From contig NZ_ARZY01000023.1 of NCBI RefSeq assembly GCF_000568405.1, forward strand, positions 1-64,000: 64,000 nt of DNA, written 5' to 3'. The position numbers were made by a program, and so were the translations under genes. The stretch comes from Catenovulum agarivorans DS-2 (GTDB taxonomy: Bacteria > Pseudomonadota > Gammaproteobacteria > Enterobacterales > Alteromonadaceae). Below the pieces are notes generated by a model. That model worked only from the letters and a program-made list of their open reading frames with translations, was not told where the DNA came from and did no database searches. Below, in pieces: positions 19,155-28,558 of this stretch (positions within the stretch are counted from its first letter, which is position 1; each line of letters opens with the position of its first letter).

Positions 19155-20303
19155 ATGCCGATTCGTGTTTTAGTTGTAGACGACTCAAGTTTCTTTAGAA
19201 GACGGGTGTCGGAGATAATAGATCAAGATCCTGACTTGACTGTTGTCGATACAGCATTAAACGGTAAAGACGCTTTAGATAAAACCATAAAGCTTAAACC
19301 AGATGTGATAACCATGGATGTGGAAATGCCCATCATGGATGGTATCTCATCTGTGCGTGAGATAATGAAAAAATATCCCACGCCTATTTTAATGTTCTCT
19401 TCATTAACCCATGATGGCGCGCAAGCAACACTTGATGCGCTAGATGCTGGTGCGCTAGATTTTTTGCCAAAAAAATTTGAAGACATCGCTCGTAATAAAG
19501 AAGAAGCGGTCAGTCTTTTGCAAACTCGCATTAAACAAATTTCTAAACGACGCATTAGCATGCGTATGGCTGCACTAAAATCTGCTGGAGCTAGTCGATT
19601 TGCGACTAGGAGCCAACGCGCGGCTAAAGTTGAAGCAACAGAACAAGCGATTACAGCAACCAGCAATAAAGATAAACTTGAACAAATTCAGTCGAGGCGC
19701 AAAAACTCGAACCGAGGGAGTGCGAGTTATAAGCTTATGGCTATTGGTACCTCAACGGGGGGGCCTGTAGCGCTACAAACGATTTTGACCAAGCTTCCCA
19801 AAAATTTTCCGGTACCCATATTGTTGATTCAGCATATGCCTGCAGCCTTCACCTCTGCTTTTGCCGCTCGATTAGATAGTATGTGCCAAATTTCAGTAAA
19901 AGAAGCGTCAAATGGTGATATGTTAAGAGCTGGCTGCGCATATCTTGCACCGGGTGGCAAACAAATGATAGTTGAGGGTGTTGGGACAGGTGCAAAAATA
20001 CTTATAAAAGAAGATAACTCAGATAGACTTACCTATAAACCGAGTGTTGATATTACTTTTGCTTCTGTTGGCAAAGCGTTCAGAGGGCATGTGCTAGGGG
20101 TTATTTTGACCGGCATGGGCGCTGATGGAAGAGACGGTGCTAAGTTTCTTAAACAGCAAGGCGCTACCATTTGGGCTCAAGATGAAGATTCGTGTGTAGT
20201 GTATGGGATGCCTCAAGCTGTCGCCAATGCAGGAATTTCGTCTGAATCTATTGCATTAAATCAAATGGCTGACAGAATAATAGGTGAATTTAATTTGCAA
20301 TGA
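19155..20303 (+). CDS. cheB: Chemotaxis protein-glutamate methylesterase CheB
   Basis: Removes methyl groups from chemoreceptors when phosphorylated by CheA. The 382-residue protein has a receiver domain ([10 protein letters not shown], then the phospho-Asp in [11 protein letters not shown] near 56). A basic linker at about 130-195 is followed by the methylesterase domain with the catalytic Ser in [10 protein letters not shown] near 202, the His in IQHMPAAFT near 228 and the Asp region [11 protein letters not shown] near 322. No cheR is seen in the window. Confidence 0.96.
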   Translation: MPIRVLVVDDSSFFRRRVSEIIDQDPDLTVVDTALNGKDALDKTIKLKPDVITMDVEMPIMDGISSVREIMKKYPTPILMFSSLTHDGAQATLDALDAGALDFLPKKFEDIARNKEEAVSLLQTRIKQISKRRISMRMAALKSAGASRFATRSQRAAKVEATEQAITATSNKDKLEQIQSRRKNSNRGSASYKLMAIGTSTGGPVALQTILTKLPKNFPVPILLIQHMPAAFTSAFAARLDSMCQISVKEASNGDMLRAGCAYLAPGGKQMIVEGVGTGAKILIKEDNSDRLTYKPSVDITFASVGKAFRGHVLGVILTGMGADGRDGAKFLKQQGATIWAQDEDSCVVYGMPQAVANAGISSESIALNQMADRIIGEFNLQ

Positions 20304-20316
20304 TTAAGGGTCACTT

Positions 20317-21090
20317 TTGATAGTATGGACAGTTGCCAATCAAAAAGGAGGTGTTGGCAAAACAACAACAACAGTTACGCTAGGTGGGATCCTCGCAGAG
20401 CGCGGTAAACGGGTGTTATTAATTGACACAGATCCACATGCGTCACTCACATACTATTTTGGAATTGATTCCGAAGAATTAGATAATAGTGTTTTTGACT
20501 TATTTGTAAAACGCAACTCGATGAACAAGGAACAGTTGCTGCAGATGTTGTGCCCGACTTCCATTGATAACATGGATATATTACCCGCAACCATGGCGTT
20601 GGCAACTTTAGATCGCCGAATGGGTAATCAAGGTGGTATGGGCTTAGTGCTCAAGAAAGCCATTAATATGCTTGAAGACGAATATGATTATGCTTTAATC
20701 GACTGTCCACCAGTGTTAGGCGTATTAATGGTTAATGCACTGGCTGCATGTGAAAGAATACTAGTACCAGTACAAACTGAGTTCTTAGCATTAAAAGGCT
20801 TAGAAAGAATGATGAGAACTTTGTTTTTAATGGCAAAATCACAAAAAAAGCATTATAAGTACACTATAGTCCCAACAATGTTTGATAAAAGGACTCGTGC
20901 TTCTTTAGAAGCATATAAAGAATTGAAGAAAGTATATGGTGATGACGTTTGGTCAAGTGTAATACCAGTAGACACTAAATTTAGAGATGCAAGTTTAGAG
21001 CAATTAGTGCCCTCTATGTATGCACCTAAGTCGAGAGGGGTATTCGCGTATAATTCGTTATTGACTTTTGTATCGGAGTTAGATGATTAG
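20317..21090 (+). CDS. parC: ParA-family ATPase for polar placement of chemotaxis arrays (ParC type)
   Basis: The 257-residue protein carries the deviant Walker A KGGVGKTTTTVTLGG near residue 9, LLIDTDPHASLTYYFG and ALIDCPPVLGVLMVNAL. In Vibrio the ParA-like gene at exactly this place, after cheB and before a CheW-domain gene, encodes ParC, which positions chemoreceptor arrays at the pole. The name is taken from that context, not from topoisomerase IV. The start is TTG, and a GTG three codons later is another option. The gene overlaps the next by eight bases. Confidence 0.85.
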   Translation: MIVWTVANQKGGVGKTTTTVTLGGILAERGKRVLLIDTDPHASLTYYFGIDSEELDNSVFDLFVKRNSMNKEQLLQMLCPTSIDNMDILPATMALATLDRRMGNQGGMGLVLKKAINMLEDEYDYALIDCPPVLGVLMVNALAACERILVPVQTEFLALKGLERMMRTLFLMAKSQKKHYKYTIVPTMFDKRTRASLEAYKELKKVYGDDVWSSVIPVDTKFRDASLEQLVPSMYAPKSRGVFAYNSLLTFVSELDD

Positions 21091-21862
21091 CGCTATGAGT
21101 AAAGGTGCATTTGCAAATGAAGAGGTGATGGAGGAATATCTCAATGCCTTGTTGAATGAAGACAGCGATGTTGCCGTTGCGCCTGCACAAAAACGTCAAA
21201 TCCAACCTATACTAAAAGACGAACCTCGGCCTTTTGCACCAGAGGCAGAGCGAGTTAAACCGGTTGAAGAATTGCTTAAGCAGGTTGAAATTCCGGCTGA
21301 GCCTGTGATTGAAGAGCCAAAGGTGCAAGCACCAACTGAGGTAGTTAAAGCGCCCCAAGAATTAGAGCAGATACCACCCCAGCCGCCAGCAACACCTGAA
21401 AAGGCAATACCCGTTGATGACTTTCAGGCGCTTTATTTTGAGGTTGCGGGTTTGGTGTTGGCGGTGCCGCTTACTGAGCTTGGTGGAATCCACAATATTG
21501 CGGAAGTGTCTCCATTGTTTGGTAAGCCTAGTTGGTTTAAAGGTTTAATGATTCACCGTGAACAAAAGCTCAATGTTGTTGATAGTGCGCTTTGGGTGAT
21601 GCCCGAAAAATATGATGAAAACTTGGCACAATCGTTAGACTACAAATATTTAATTATGTTGGGGGATAGTAACTGGGGTTTAGCCTGTGAAGGGTTGGTG
21701 AACACAGTTACTATGTCACCAGATGATATAAAGTGGCGTGCATCAGACAGTAAACGACCTTGGTTAGCCGGGTTAGTCAAAGAGAAGATGTGTGCTTTGT
21801 TGGATGTTAATCAGTTAATTCAATTATTAGAACAAGGCCTTAATAGCCTTGATAAAAAGTGA
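21083..21862 (+). CDS. parP: CheW-domain array adaptor (ParP type)
   Basis: The 259 residues start with a short acidic helix (MEEYLNALLNED). A Pro/Glu-rich linker spans about 35-110, and a CheW-like domain about 113-250 (DFQALYFEVAGLVLAVPLTE). In Vibrio ParP has this architecture, uses its CheW-like domain to bind CheA and MCPs, and tethers them to ParC. Start choice: the first ATG has GGAG four bases away and overlaps parC; a second ATG at 21095 is possible. Followed by cheW after 20 bases. Confidence 0.82.
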   Translation: MISAMSKGAFANEEVMEEYLNALLNEDSDVAVAPAQKRQIQPILKDEPRPFAPEAERVKPVEELLKQVEIPAEPVIEEPKVQAPTEVVKAPQELEQIPPQPPATPEKAIPVDDFQALYFEVAGLVLAVPLTELGGIHNIAEVSPLFGKPSWFKGLMIHREQKLNVVDSALWVMPEKYDENLAQSLDYKYLIMLGDSNWGLACEGLVNTVTMSPDDIKWRASDSKRPWLAGLVKEKMCALLDVNQLIQLLEQGLNSLDKK

Positions 21863-21882
21863 CATAAGTCGGAGCTTAGAAT

Positions 21883-22374
21883 ATGAATAGTGCAAGCAGA
21901 AGTACTGTGGCAGATGCGGCCGATAATGAAATATTGCAGTGGGTTACCTTCAAACTAGATGATGAAACCTATGGTATTAATGTTATGCAGGTTCAGGAAG
22001 TATTGCGCTATTCTGAAATTGCGCCTGTACCAGGGGCTCCGGATTATGTGCTCGGCATTATTAATTTGCGGGGCAATGTAGTCACAGTTATTGATACTCG
22101 TTCTAGGTTTGGTTTGAACCCATCAGAGGTAACAGACAACTCACGTATTGTCATTATTGAAGCAGAAAAACAAGTTATTGGCATTTTGGTCGATAGTGTC
22201 GCTGAAGTGGTATATCTTAAATCTTCTGAAATTGACAGTGCACCGAATGTTGGTACTGAAGAAAGTGCTAGGTTTATTCAAGGGGTATCTAACCGTGGTG
22301 CAGAATTACTGATTCTTGTCGATCTAAATAAACTGTTAAGTGATGAAGAGTGGGACGAGCTTAGTACTTTCTAA
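21883..22374 (+). CDS. cheW: Chemotaxis coupling protein CheW
   Basis: Links chemoreceptors to CheA. This is a single CheW domain of 163 residues with the conserved blocks VTFKLDDETYGINVMQVQEV, PGAPDYVLGIINLRGNVVTV and VIDTRSRFGL. The first ~17 residues are a variable extension. It stands in the usual order parC-parP-cheW-DUF2802, so the array-positioning and coupling genes are one transcription unit. Confidence 0.95.
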   Translation: MNSASRSTVADAADNEILQWVTFKLDDETYGINVMQVQEVLRYSEIAPVPGAPDYVLGIINLRGNVVTVIDTRSRFGLNPSEVTDNSRIVIIEAEKQVIGILVDSVAEVVYLKSSEIDSAPNVGTEESARFIQGVSNRGAELLILVDLNKLLSDEEWDELSTF

Positions 22375-22377
22375 TAT

Positions 22378-22788
22378 ATGGAAATAAACTTGATTTGGGG
22401 CGGTATTGCTGTGTTGATGCTAGCCCTGTTGCTTGCATTCTTTTTAATCAAGCAGCTAAAACAACAATTGCTGCAAAATGAGCGAGCCGCATCGCAAAAA
22501 ATAGATCAATTACAACGAGACATTAAAGTATTGAACCTAGAGTTGAATGAAATCCGTCAATCAACTGTTGGAGTTGGCAAAACCGTTAAGACTCTCGGTC
22601 AGTATTTCTCGCAGCTTGAGCAAAAGTTTAATGAGGTTGAATTGTTTGAACCTGAATCTAAACTATATAGTCGAGCCGCTAAGCTTGCAGAAAAAGGCGC
22701 TTCAGTTGAAGAGATTATGACTGAGTGTGAAATTCCCCGCGCGGAAGCCGAGCTCGTTCTGTCATTGCGGAACAAAATGGCAAGATAA
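22378..22788 (+). CDS. DUF2802-type membrane-anchored coiled-coil protein
   Basis: The 136-residue protein starts with one hydrophobic helix (about 4-23). A coiled coil runs from about 25 to 90 (LLQNERAASQKIDQLQRDIKVLNLELNEI), and a small C-terminal helical domain (LAEKGASVEEIMTECEIPRAEAELV) looks like a degenerate helix-turn-helix. This family regularly follows cheW in Vibrio and Shewanella motility operons. Its role is unknown. It starts three bases after the cheW stop and is the last gene of the operon. Confidence 0.75.
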   Translation: MEINLIWGGIAVLMLALLLAFFLIKQLKQQLLQNERAASQKIDQLQRDIKVLNLELNEIRQSTVGVGKTVKTLGQYFSQLEQKFNEVELFEPESKLYSRAAKLAEKGASVEEIMTECEIPRAEAELVLSLRNKMAR

Positions 22789-22847
22789 CTGCTTTAACTG
22801 TTATCTAATTCTTTACTTTTGTTGACGTTTCTATAACAATCACCCTA

Positions 22848-22868
22848 TGCCTAAAAGCATATTAGGCA
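22848..22868 (+). other. Short inverted repeat between the motility operon and the GacA-type gene
   Basis: TGCCTAA at 22848-22854 pairs with TTAGGCA at 22862-22868 across a 7-base loop. No T run follows, so it is not a clear intrinsic terminator. It could be an operator for the downstream gene. A weak TTGACG lies about 30 bases before it. Confidence 0.35.
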
Positions 22869-22923
22869 GGTAGTTTCTAGCTAGGAAAGCTAACCTGAAC
22901 ACAATAATAAATTGGAGTCTGAG

Positions 22924-23567
22924 TTGATAAACATACTATTGGTTGACGACCATGAATTAGTACGTACAGGGATTAATCGGATTTTAAGTGAAGTTCGTGG
23001 TATTAAAGTTGTTGGTGAGGCGCAGACTGGAGAAGAAGCGGTACAGTTTTGTCGTAAAAACAATCCGGATATTGTATTGATGGACATGAATATGCCGGGG
23101 ATCGGTGGGATGGAAGCGACCAAAAAAATTGTCCGCTACTGCCCAGATACTAAAGTGATATTTCTAACGATTCACACAGAAAATCCTATTCCGTCAAAAG
23201 TTATGCAGATAGGTGCAGCAGGTTATTTAACTAAAAGTGCCGCACCAGATGAAATGATCAAAGCAATTCGGCTAGTACATTCAGGTCAGCGCTATATTGC
23301 GCCGGAATAGCCCAACAAATGGCATTGTCGCAATTTGGTGGGCAAGATGAGAATCCTTTTGATGTATTGTCTGAACGAGAACTACAAATTATGATGATGA
23401 TAACACGTGGTGAAAAAGTTCAGGACATATCCGAGCAACTTAATCTGAGTTCAAAAACAGTTAATAGTTACCGCTATCGAATGTTTGAAAAGTTGAAAAT
23501 TAGTGGTGATGTTGAGTTAACTCATTTAGCTATCAAGTACCGGATGTTGGATACAAACGACCTATAA
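22924..23567 (+). pseudogene. uvrY: UvrY/GacA-type response regulator, frameshifted
   Basis: LuxR-family response regulator of the BarA/UvrY (GacS/GacA) type, which normally activates CsrA-sequestering small RNAs. The receiver part starts at TTG 22924 behind GGAG (NILLVDDHELVRTG, phospho-Asp in IVLMDMNMPG). It reads to RYIAPE and a TAG at 23308. The rest (IAQQMALSQFGG through the HTH SSKTVNSYRYRMFEKL) continues in the next frame from 23307 to 23567. Loss of one A (GGAAATAG to GGAATAG) explains this exactly. As read, the protein lacks its DNA-binding domain. A sequencing error in the base run cannot be excluded. Confidence 0.85.
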
Positions 23568-23594
23568 ATTAATTCTGCCCGTTTAGACAATATT

Positions 23595-23621
23595 AAAAAG
23601 GCGCTTTAATAGCGCCTTTTT
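23595..23621 (+). terminator. Bidirectional intrinsic terminator
   Basis: AAAAAGGCGCT at 23595-23605 pairs with AGCGCCTTTTT at 23611-23621 around a 5-base loop. With T runs on both strands it serves the regulator gene and the convergent SulP gene. Confidence 0.9.
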
Positions 23622-23653
23622 AGGTATTTGTTGTAAACGAGCGTTCACTTTAG

Positions 23654-25315
23654 CTAAGCTGAAAATGTTTCATCTTCAGTCGTCTTTAGATATTCATTTG
23701 CTCTAATTAACGCTTCTTGGCGTGAGCGCACAAACATATCTTCTGGCAAGCTACCAGCACTCATAGTACAAAGTTTGTTTTTATTAGCCTCTGACTGGTA
23801 GACAACACAAACTTCTTTCTTCGATTCGAGCGCTTCAACAATCATGTTTTCGATCGATAATGAAATCGTATCATCAATCAATGAAACGTCGCTTAAATCG
23901 ATAATGACCGCTTTATGGGCAGCAATAGACGCACGTTCACGTGACAAAGCTTTAGACACACCAAAAATCATTGGGCCACTGAGGTAAAAATACAAAATAT
24001 TACCTTTACCCTGGTTTAATAACTCACGTTCAGCTGGTGCTAATGGCAATTCATCATCCATATCAGATATTGCTTTAATCTGCCTAGACTGAGTTTGACT
24101 TAACTTTTCAATGATTATGATGTTGGCAACAAATAAACCAATACCAACGGCTACCATTAAGTCAACAAGCACAGTCAAGGTTAATACCGAATACATGATC
24201 AGGGTAGATTGCCACGAAACTCGATGTGCTCGCTTAATAAAGCTCCAGTCGAGGATATCCACACCTACTTTAACAGCAATGGCAGCAAGCAAGGCAAGTG
24301 GAATAACGCTAATTAAAGATGCCGCACCAAATATCGCAATACCTAAAACGACAACACGTGTAACGCCAGACCACGCGGTTCGGGCTCCAGCTTGAATATT
24401 GACAACTGTACCCATAGTTGCACCAGCTCCAGGTAGGCCTCCGAACAAACCAGACATTAAGTTACCAACGCCTTGTCCCATTAATTCTTTATTCGACTTA
24501 TGTTCAGTTCGAGTTAGATTATCCGCTATGACTGAGGTTAACATTGAATCAATACAGCCCAACATACCCAGTACTGAAGCCTCTAAAACCATGGTTTGCC
24601 ATTGGTCTGCGGTAAAAGTGGGAACGACTATTTCGGGTAAGCCTACCGAAAACTCCCCAATCCGGCGAATGTCTGAACCATCAATTAAGTAGAGTGACGC
24701 AATGGTTATTAACACCAATGCAATCAATTGAGCTGGAACAATGCGGGTGATTTTATTTGGGGTTAAAAATAGCAGCGCAAGTGTTGCACCAAACAAAGCA
24801 AATTCAGCCAAACTTATATTTGAGATGATGTCAGGCAAACTTGTTAATGTGCCGATAACGCCTCCGCTTGGTGAGGCCTGGCCTAACGCTGGGGCCAGCT
24901 GCATTATAATTAATATACAACCTATACCCGACATAAAACCTGAAACCACGCTATAGGGCATAAGCGTTATATATTTACCCAGCTTTAGCGCGCCGAATAG
25001 AATTTGAAATACACCCGCCATCATCACAACCGTGAATGCCATGGCAGCTCCGTTTTCCGGATCTGAAGCGATAAAAGAAGCAATGACGGCTGTCATTAAA
25101 ACTGTCATCGGCCCAGTAGGTTCTGATATTAACGTAGGCGTACCACCAAAAACGGCAGCAAATAAGCCGACCAGCAATGCGCCATACAAACCCGCTTCAG
25201 GGCCTAAACCAGACGCAACGCCAAATGTCAGTGCTAGAGGCAACGACACAATTGCCGCTGTGATACCACCTAAAACGTCACCACGTAAATTTTGTCTTGT
25301 GAATAGATTGAACAT
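23654..25315 (-). CDS. SulP family anion transporter with STAS domain
   Basis: Inner-membrane anion (sulfate or bicarbonate type) transporter. About eleven to fourteen membrane spans cover residues 10-420, including GVASGLGPEAGLYGALLVG and SEPTGPMTVLMTAV, the SulP signature region. A cytoplasmic STAS domain follows at the C-terminus (about 440-540; AVIIDLSDVSLIDDT). I place the start at 25315 (MFNLFTRQNLRGD, 553 residues) because GGAGG lies 11 bases upstream; a longer frame runs to 25363. Marine SulP proteins of this form are often bicarbonate transporters, but the substrate is not readable here. Confidence 0.88.
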   Translation of the reverse strand: MFNLFTRQNLRGDVLGGITAAIVSLPLALTFGVASGLGPEAGLYGALLVGLFAAVFGGTPTLISEPTGPMTVLMTAVIASFIASDPENGAAMAFTVVMMAGVFQILFGALKLGKYITLMPYSVVSGFMSGIGCILIIMQLAPALGQASPSGGVIGTLTSLPDIISNISLAEFALFGATLALLFLTPNKITRIVPAQLIALVLITIASLYLIDGSDIRRIGEFSVGLPEIVVPTFTADQWQTMVLEASVLGMLGCIDSMLTSVIADNLTRTEHKSNKELMGQGVGNLMSGLFGGLPGAGATMGTVVNIQAGARTAWSGVTRVVVLGIAIFGAASLISVIPLALLAAIAVKVGVDILDWSFIKRAHRVSWQSTLIMYSVLTLTVLVDLMVAVGIGLFVANIIIIEKLSQTQSRQIKAISDMDDELPLAPAERELLNQGKGNILYFYLSGPMIFGVSKALSRERASIAAHKAVIIDLSDVSLIDDTISLSIENMIVEALESKKEVCVVYQSEANKNKLCTMSAGSLPEDMFVRSRQEALIRANEYLKTTEDETFSA

Positions 25316-25538
25316 AATCAAGCAGACCTCCACTGCGAGCGTCATTCTATATAAATTCAGCAAAATGTAAATTCGCTAATAAAGGACAGTTGACTAACTT
25401 GGGTTAATTTAACTGGAAATACTAGTGGCAAAAGAGCTTGCACAGCAAAACATTAACGAATTGAATGGTGAATTTTCTAGTTATATATCTGATTTATATA
25501 GGAAACATAAAAAATCCAAAAAAATATCAAAAAAATCC

Positions 25539-25565
25539 TAAAGGATCTTCAGAAAAGGCCGATAA
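25539..25565 (+). promoter_or_regulatory. Sigma28 (FliA) promoter of fliC
   Basis: TAAAGGAT (25539-25546), an 11-base spacer, then GCCGATAA (25558-25565). The -10 box is a perfect match to the FliA consensus and the -35 box matches TAAAGTTT at six of eight bases. The start codon of fliC lies about 150 bases downstream, giving a long leader. The rest of the 400-base gap between the SulP gene and fliC is A/T-rich with no gene. Confidence 0.88.
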
Positions 25566-25714
25566 CTTTAAATGAGGGGAATTATAAATTTTGAAATGAG
25601 GTTGAGGGCCGACTTTCAAAGCTTTTTGAGGTGACTCGCAAGAGTTAAATTTTTGGCGGACTCGCTTTATACAGGTTTGAGGGAACCTAAAGCAGTTCTC
25701 AGGAGGTAACTACT

Positions 25715-26539
25715 ATGGGTATGTTTGTAAATACTAACGTTTCATCATTGAATGCTCAGCGTCAATTGATGGATTCATCAACACGTTTAAACACTTCATT
25801 TGAGCGTTTGTCTTCTGGCTTCCGTATTAACCGTGCAGCGGATGATGCTGCTGGTATGCAAATTTCAGCTCGTATGACTAGCCAAATTGAAGGTTTAAAC
25901 CAAGCGGTACGAAATGCGAATGATGGTATTTCTACAGTGCAAACTGCTGAAGGTGCAATGCAAGAGATTACTTCGTCTTTGCAGCGTATTCGCCAGTTGG
26001 CGGTACAATCGCAAAACGGTATCAACAGCTCAGCTGACCGTGCTGCACTACAAAAAGAAGTTTCTGCACTTAAAACTGAAATCAGCCGTATCGGTGCAAA
26101 TACTCAGTTCGCCGGTGTAGATTTATTAACTGGTTCATACTCAGCTGCTTTCTTAGTGGGTGCAAATGGTGGCCAAACTATTTCAGTTAACTTGTCACGC
26201 TCTGGAGGTTATGGTGCTTCAGGTTTAAGCATTGGCAGCTTAACTGTTGCTACAACAGATGGTGCATCTGCTGCGTTGACATCAATTGATGCTGCAATCT
26301 CAACAATTGGTGGTGCTCGTGCAGACCTTGGTGCATTGCAAAATCGTTTCCAGTCAACTATTCGTAATTTAAGTAATGTTGTGGAAAATGTTTCTTCTGC
26401 ACGTTCTCAAATTCGTGATACTGACTTCGCGACAGAAACTGCAGAATTAACTCGTAACCAAATTGTGCAACAGGCGAGTTTGTCGGTATTAAGTCAGGCT
26501 AACCAACGTCCGCAAAGTGCATTATCTTTATTAGGTTAA
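25715..26539 (+). CDS. fliC: Flagellin
   Basis: Filament subunit of 274 residues, a short flagellin with essentially only the D0/D1 core. The N-terminus (MGMFVNTNVSSLNAQRQL, then SSGFRINRAADDAAGMQIS) and C-terminus (SQIRDTDFATETAELTRNQI, QASLSVLSQANQ) are canonical. The middle (about 145-200) is Ser/Thr/Gly-rich and surface-exposed in flagellins, so it is the likely target of the pseudaminic acid and Maf genes downstream. A strong AGGAGG precedes the ATG. Only one flagellin gene occurs in the window. Confidence 0.97.
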   Translation: MGMFVNTNVSSLNAQRQLMDSSTRLNTSFERLSSGFRINRAADDAAGMQISARMTSQIEGLNQAVRNANDGISTVQTAEGAMQEITSSLQRIRQLAVQSQNGINSSADRAALQKEVSALKTEISRIGANTQFAGVDLLTGSYSAAFLVGANGGQTISVNLSRSGGYGASGLSIGSLTVATTDGASAALTSIDAAISTIGGARADLGALQNRFQSTIRNLSNVVENVSSARSQIRDTDFATETAELTRNQIVQQASLSVLSQANQRPQSALSLLG

Positions 26540-26552
26540 TGTAAGTTTTTGG

Positions 26553-26585
26553 TAAAGCTAATAAAGAGTTTATTTGTTAGCTTTA
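26553..26585 (+). terminator. Stem-loop after fliC (possible attenuator)
   Basis: TAAAGCTAA (26553-26561) pairs with TTAGCTTTA (26577-26585) around a 15-base loop, directly after the fliC stop. No T run follows, so it may reduce read-through or stabilise the fliC mRNA end rather than terminate fully. Confidence 0.5.
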
Positions 26586-26613
26586 TCAACAAACTGAATT
26601 GACGGAGGTGATT

Positions 26614-27051
26614 ATGGATATGCAATTAGAAAAAAGTGGCAGCCTATTTGCTTATGCTAGTAACGAGCTAGAGCCTAGTCGTTATTCAGTGGAAAATCGC
26701 CAAAATTCCGACGATTCGGTTGCATCAACTGCTAACGATCCTAAAATAAAAGTATCAGAATCCGCTAAAGTTACCGAAGCTGAAGCCGATACTGCTATTG
26801 AGGGTAATGAAAACATTTTAGAACAAGCTGTTGCTGAAGTATCAGAATTTATCAATGCGCAAAATCGCCAGTTAAATTTTGATTATGATGATTCAAGTAA
26901 TCGCTCAGTGATTAAAGTAACAGATTCGGAATCTGGAGAAGTTATTCGACAGATACCGTCAGAAGAAATGTTAAAGTTAGCACAGCGCATAGGCGAACTG
27001 CGAGATGATGCAGGCGAAGCTATAGGAGTGCTGATTAACCGCGAAGTCTAA
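26614..27051 (+). CDS. flaG: FlaG family flagellar protein
   Basis: FlaG-type protein of 145 residues associated with filament length in polar flagellates. The C-terminal FlaG domain is clear (about 75-140: LNFDYDDSSNRSVIKVTDSE, VIRQIPSEEMLKLAQRI). The N-terminal half is low-complexity and acidic. I choose ATG 26614 because GGAGG lies just upstream; a TTG in frame at 26599 would add five residues. It sits between fliC and fliD, the usual location. Confidence 0.88.
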   Translation: MDMQLEKSGSLFAYASNELEPSRYSVENRQNSDDSVASTANDPKIKVSESAKVTEAEADTAIEGNENILEQAVAEVSEFINAQNRQLNFDYDDSSNRSVIKVTDSESGEVIRQIPSEEMLKLAQRIGELRDDAGEAIGVLINREV

Positions 27052-27070
27052 TCTTTTATGTGAGGTATGT

Positions 27071-28543
27071 ATGTCAGTTTCATCAATTGGTGTTGGTTCA
27101 GGCCTAGATTTAAGTGGTCTTGTTCAGCAGCTATTAGAAGCTGAACGCAAACCCAAACAAGACAGATTTGATTCTCGTGAAGAAGACTTGGAAGCTGTTA
27201 TATCAGGAATTGGTGCGTTAAAGTCAAAAATGGATGAATTCAAATCATCTGTTGATGATTTAAGAAGTAGTTATGAATTGCAAGGACGTAAAGCTATGAC
27301 TACACATCCAGATGCTTCAAGCGACAGTGAAGCATCTGGTCCTTTCACAGCAGAGGCGTCAAATAGCGCAACTGCTGGTACCTACGACATTACCATAGAA
27401 CAATTGGCGGCAGGTAGTCGTATTCAAACGGCTGATAGTCAATTTGCGAGTTCTTCGAGCTCTGTTTCTGCAAGCGCTGGCACATTGACCTTTAAAATTG
27501 ATTCTACTGGCGATAGTTTTACCGTAAATGTCACTTCTGGGATGACATTGGCAGAGCTGCGCTCGGCGGTTAACAACGCAAGTGGTAATGATTTTGGCAT
27601 AAATGCCAGTATTATTGATACAGGGACCGCTGCTGGTGCGAAGTTAGTATTTTCTTCTGAAACGACCGGCGCAGGCAACGATTTAAAAATTGTTAACGAC
27701 AATGATATTGCCGACCTTGAGCATATTGCGACGGTTGATTCCACTGAAACCACCACATACGGCAATGTAACCACAATAAATGCAACTAATGCTCAAGCGA
27801 CGATAGACGATATAGCTGTTGAAAGCGAAAACAATACGTTTGAAAATGTAATTGAGAACGTAAGCTTTGAAGCATTGGAATTAAGTAGCACAGATAGCTT
27901 AGGTAACTTTCAAGCGTCAACTCTAGAAGTTGGTTATGACAAAGATGGACTAAAAAATAAAATTACCGATTTTGTCGATAATTACAACTCGCTAATCTCA
28001 GAAATCAAAACTTTGACACGCTACGGTACCTCTGAGCTAGAAGAGGATGGAGCGTTAGCTGGTGACTACATGGCACGTAGTATTCAGTCTGGTTTAGATT
28101 CAATTATCACATCAAGTGTCAGCTCATCGTCGTTAGGGACACTATTTCAAATAGGCGTGTCGTTTGATGATGATGGCAAGCTACAAATATCCGAGACTGA
28201 TGAGTTTGGTTTAGGTAGTGGGCAAGAGATGTTAGATGATGCACTTGACGACTATTACGACGAAATTGCTTCTTTATTTGCTGACGACGATGAAGGTATT
28301 GCCAACAAACTTTACGACTTTGTCTATGAATATACAACTTTTGGTGGTTTGTTACGTACGCGCGAGCAATCTTTTAAAGATCAGAAAGAGCTTTTAAATG
28401 ATGACAGGGCTCGCTTTGAAGTCCAGATGGCTGATTACGAACAATTGCTAAGAAATAAATACATTAATTTAGATTTAACCGTGGCTAAGTTACAGCGTAC
28501 GGGTAGTGCATTAAATGCGTCGCTGTCGACGGCATTTTTCTAA
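27071..28543 (+). CDS. fliD: Flagellar hook-associated protein 2 (filament cap)
   Basis: Cap protein that assembles flagellin at the filament tip. The 490-residue protein has the FliD N-terminus (SSIGVGSGLDLSGLVQQLLE) and C-terminal coiled coil (about 435-485; DRARFEVQMADYEQLLRNKY). The Ser/Thr/Asp-rich middle is unusually acidic with no Cys, as is typical for secreted flagellar proteins of marine bacteria. It is followed by fliS. Confidence 0.93.
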   Translation: MSVSSIGVGSGLDLSGLVQQLLEAERKPKQDRFDSREEDLEAVISGIGALKSKMDEFKSSVDDLRSSYELQGRKAMTTHPDASSDSEASGPFTAEASNSATAGTYDITIEQLAAGSRIQTADSQFASSSSSVSASAGTLTFKIDSTGDSFTVNVTSGMTLAELRSAVNNASGNDFGINASIIDTGTAAGAKLVFSSETTGAGNDLKIVNDNDIADLEHIATVDSTETTTYGNVTTINATNAQATIDDIAVESENNTFENVIENVSFEALELSSTDSLGNFQASTLEVGYDKDGLKNKITDFVDNYNSLISEIKTLTRYGTSELEEDGALAGDYMARSIQSGLDSIITSSVSSSSLGTLFQIGVSFDDDGKLQISETDEFGLGSGQEMLDDALDDYYDEIASLFADDDEGIANKLYDFVYEYTTFGGLLRTREQSFKDQKELLNDDRARFEVQMADYEQLLRNKYINLDLTVAKLQRTGSALNASLSTAFF

Positions 28544-28558
28544 GAATAGGTGACTATT

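Noticed and set aside
20317-21090. Plasmid or chromosome partition locus (parA)
   Set aside because: No parB or parS is nearby; the gene lies between cheB and a CheW-domain gene, the known place of the chemotaxis ParC ATPase.
23300-23320. Programmed frameshift in the uvrY-type gene
   Set aside because: No slippery heptamer or downstream stem is seen at the junction; a simple one-base deletion or read error fits better.
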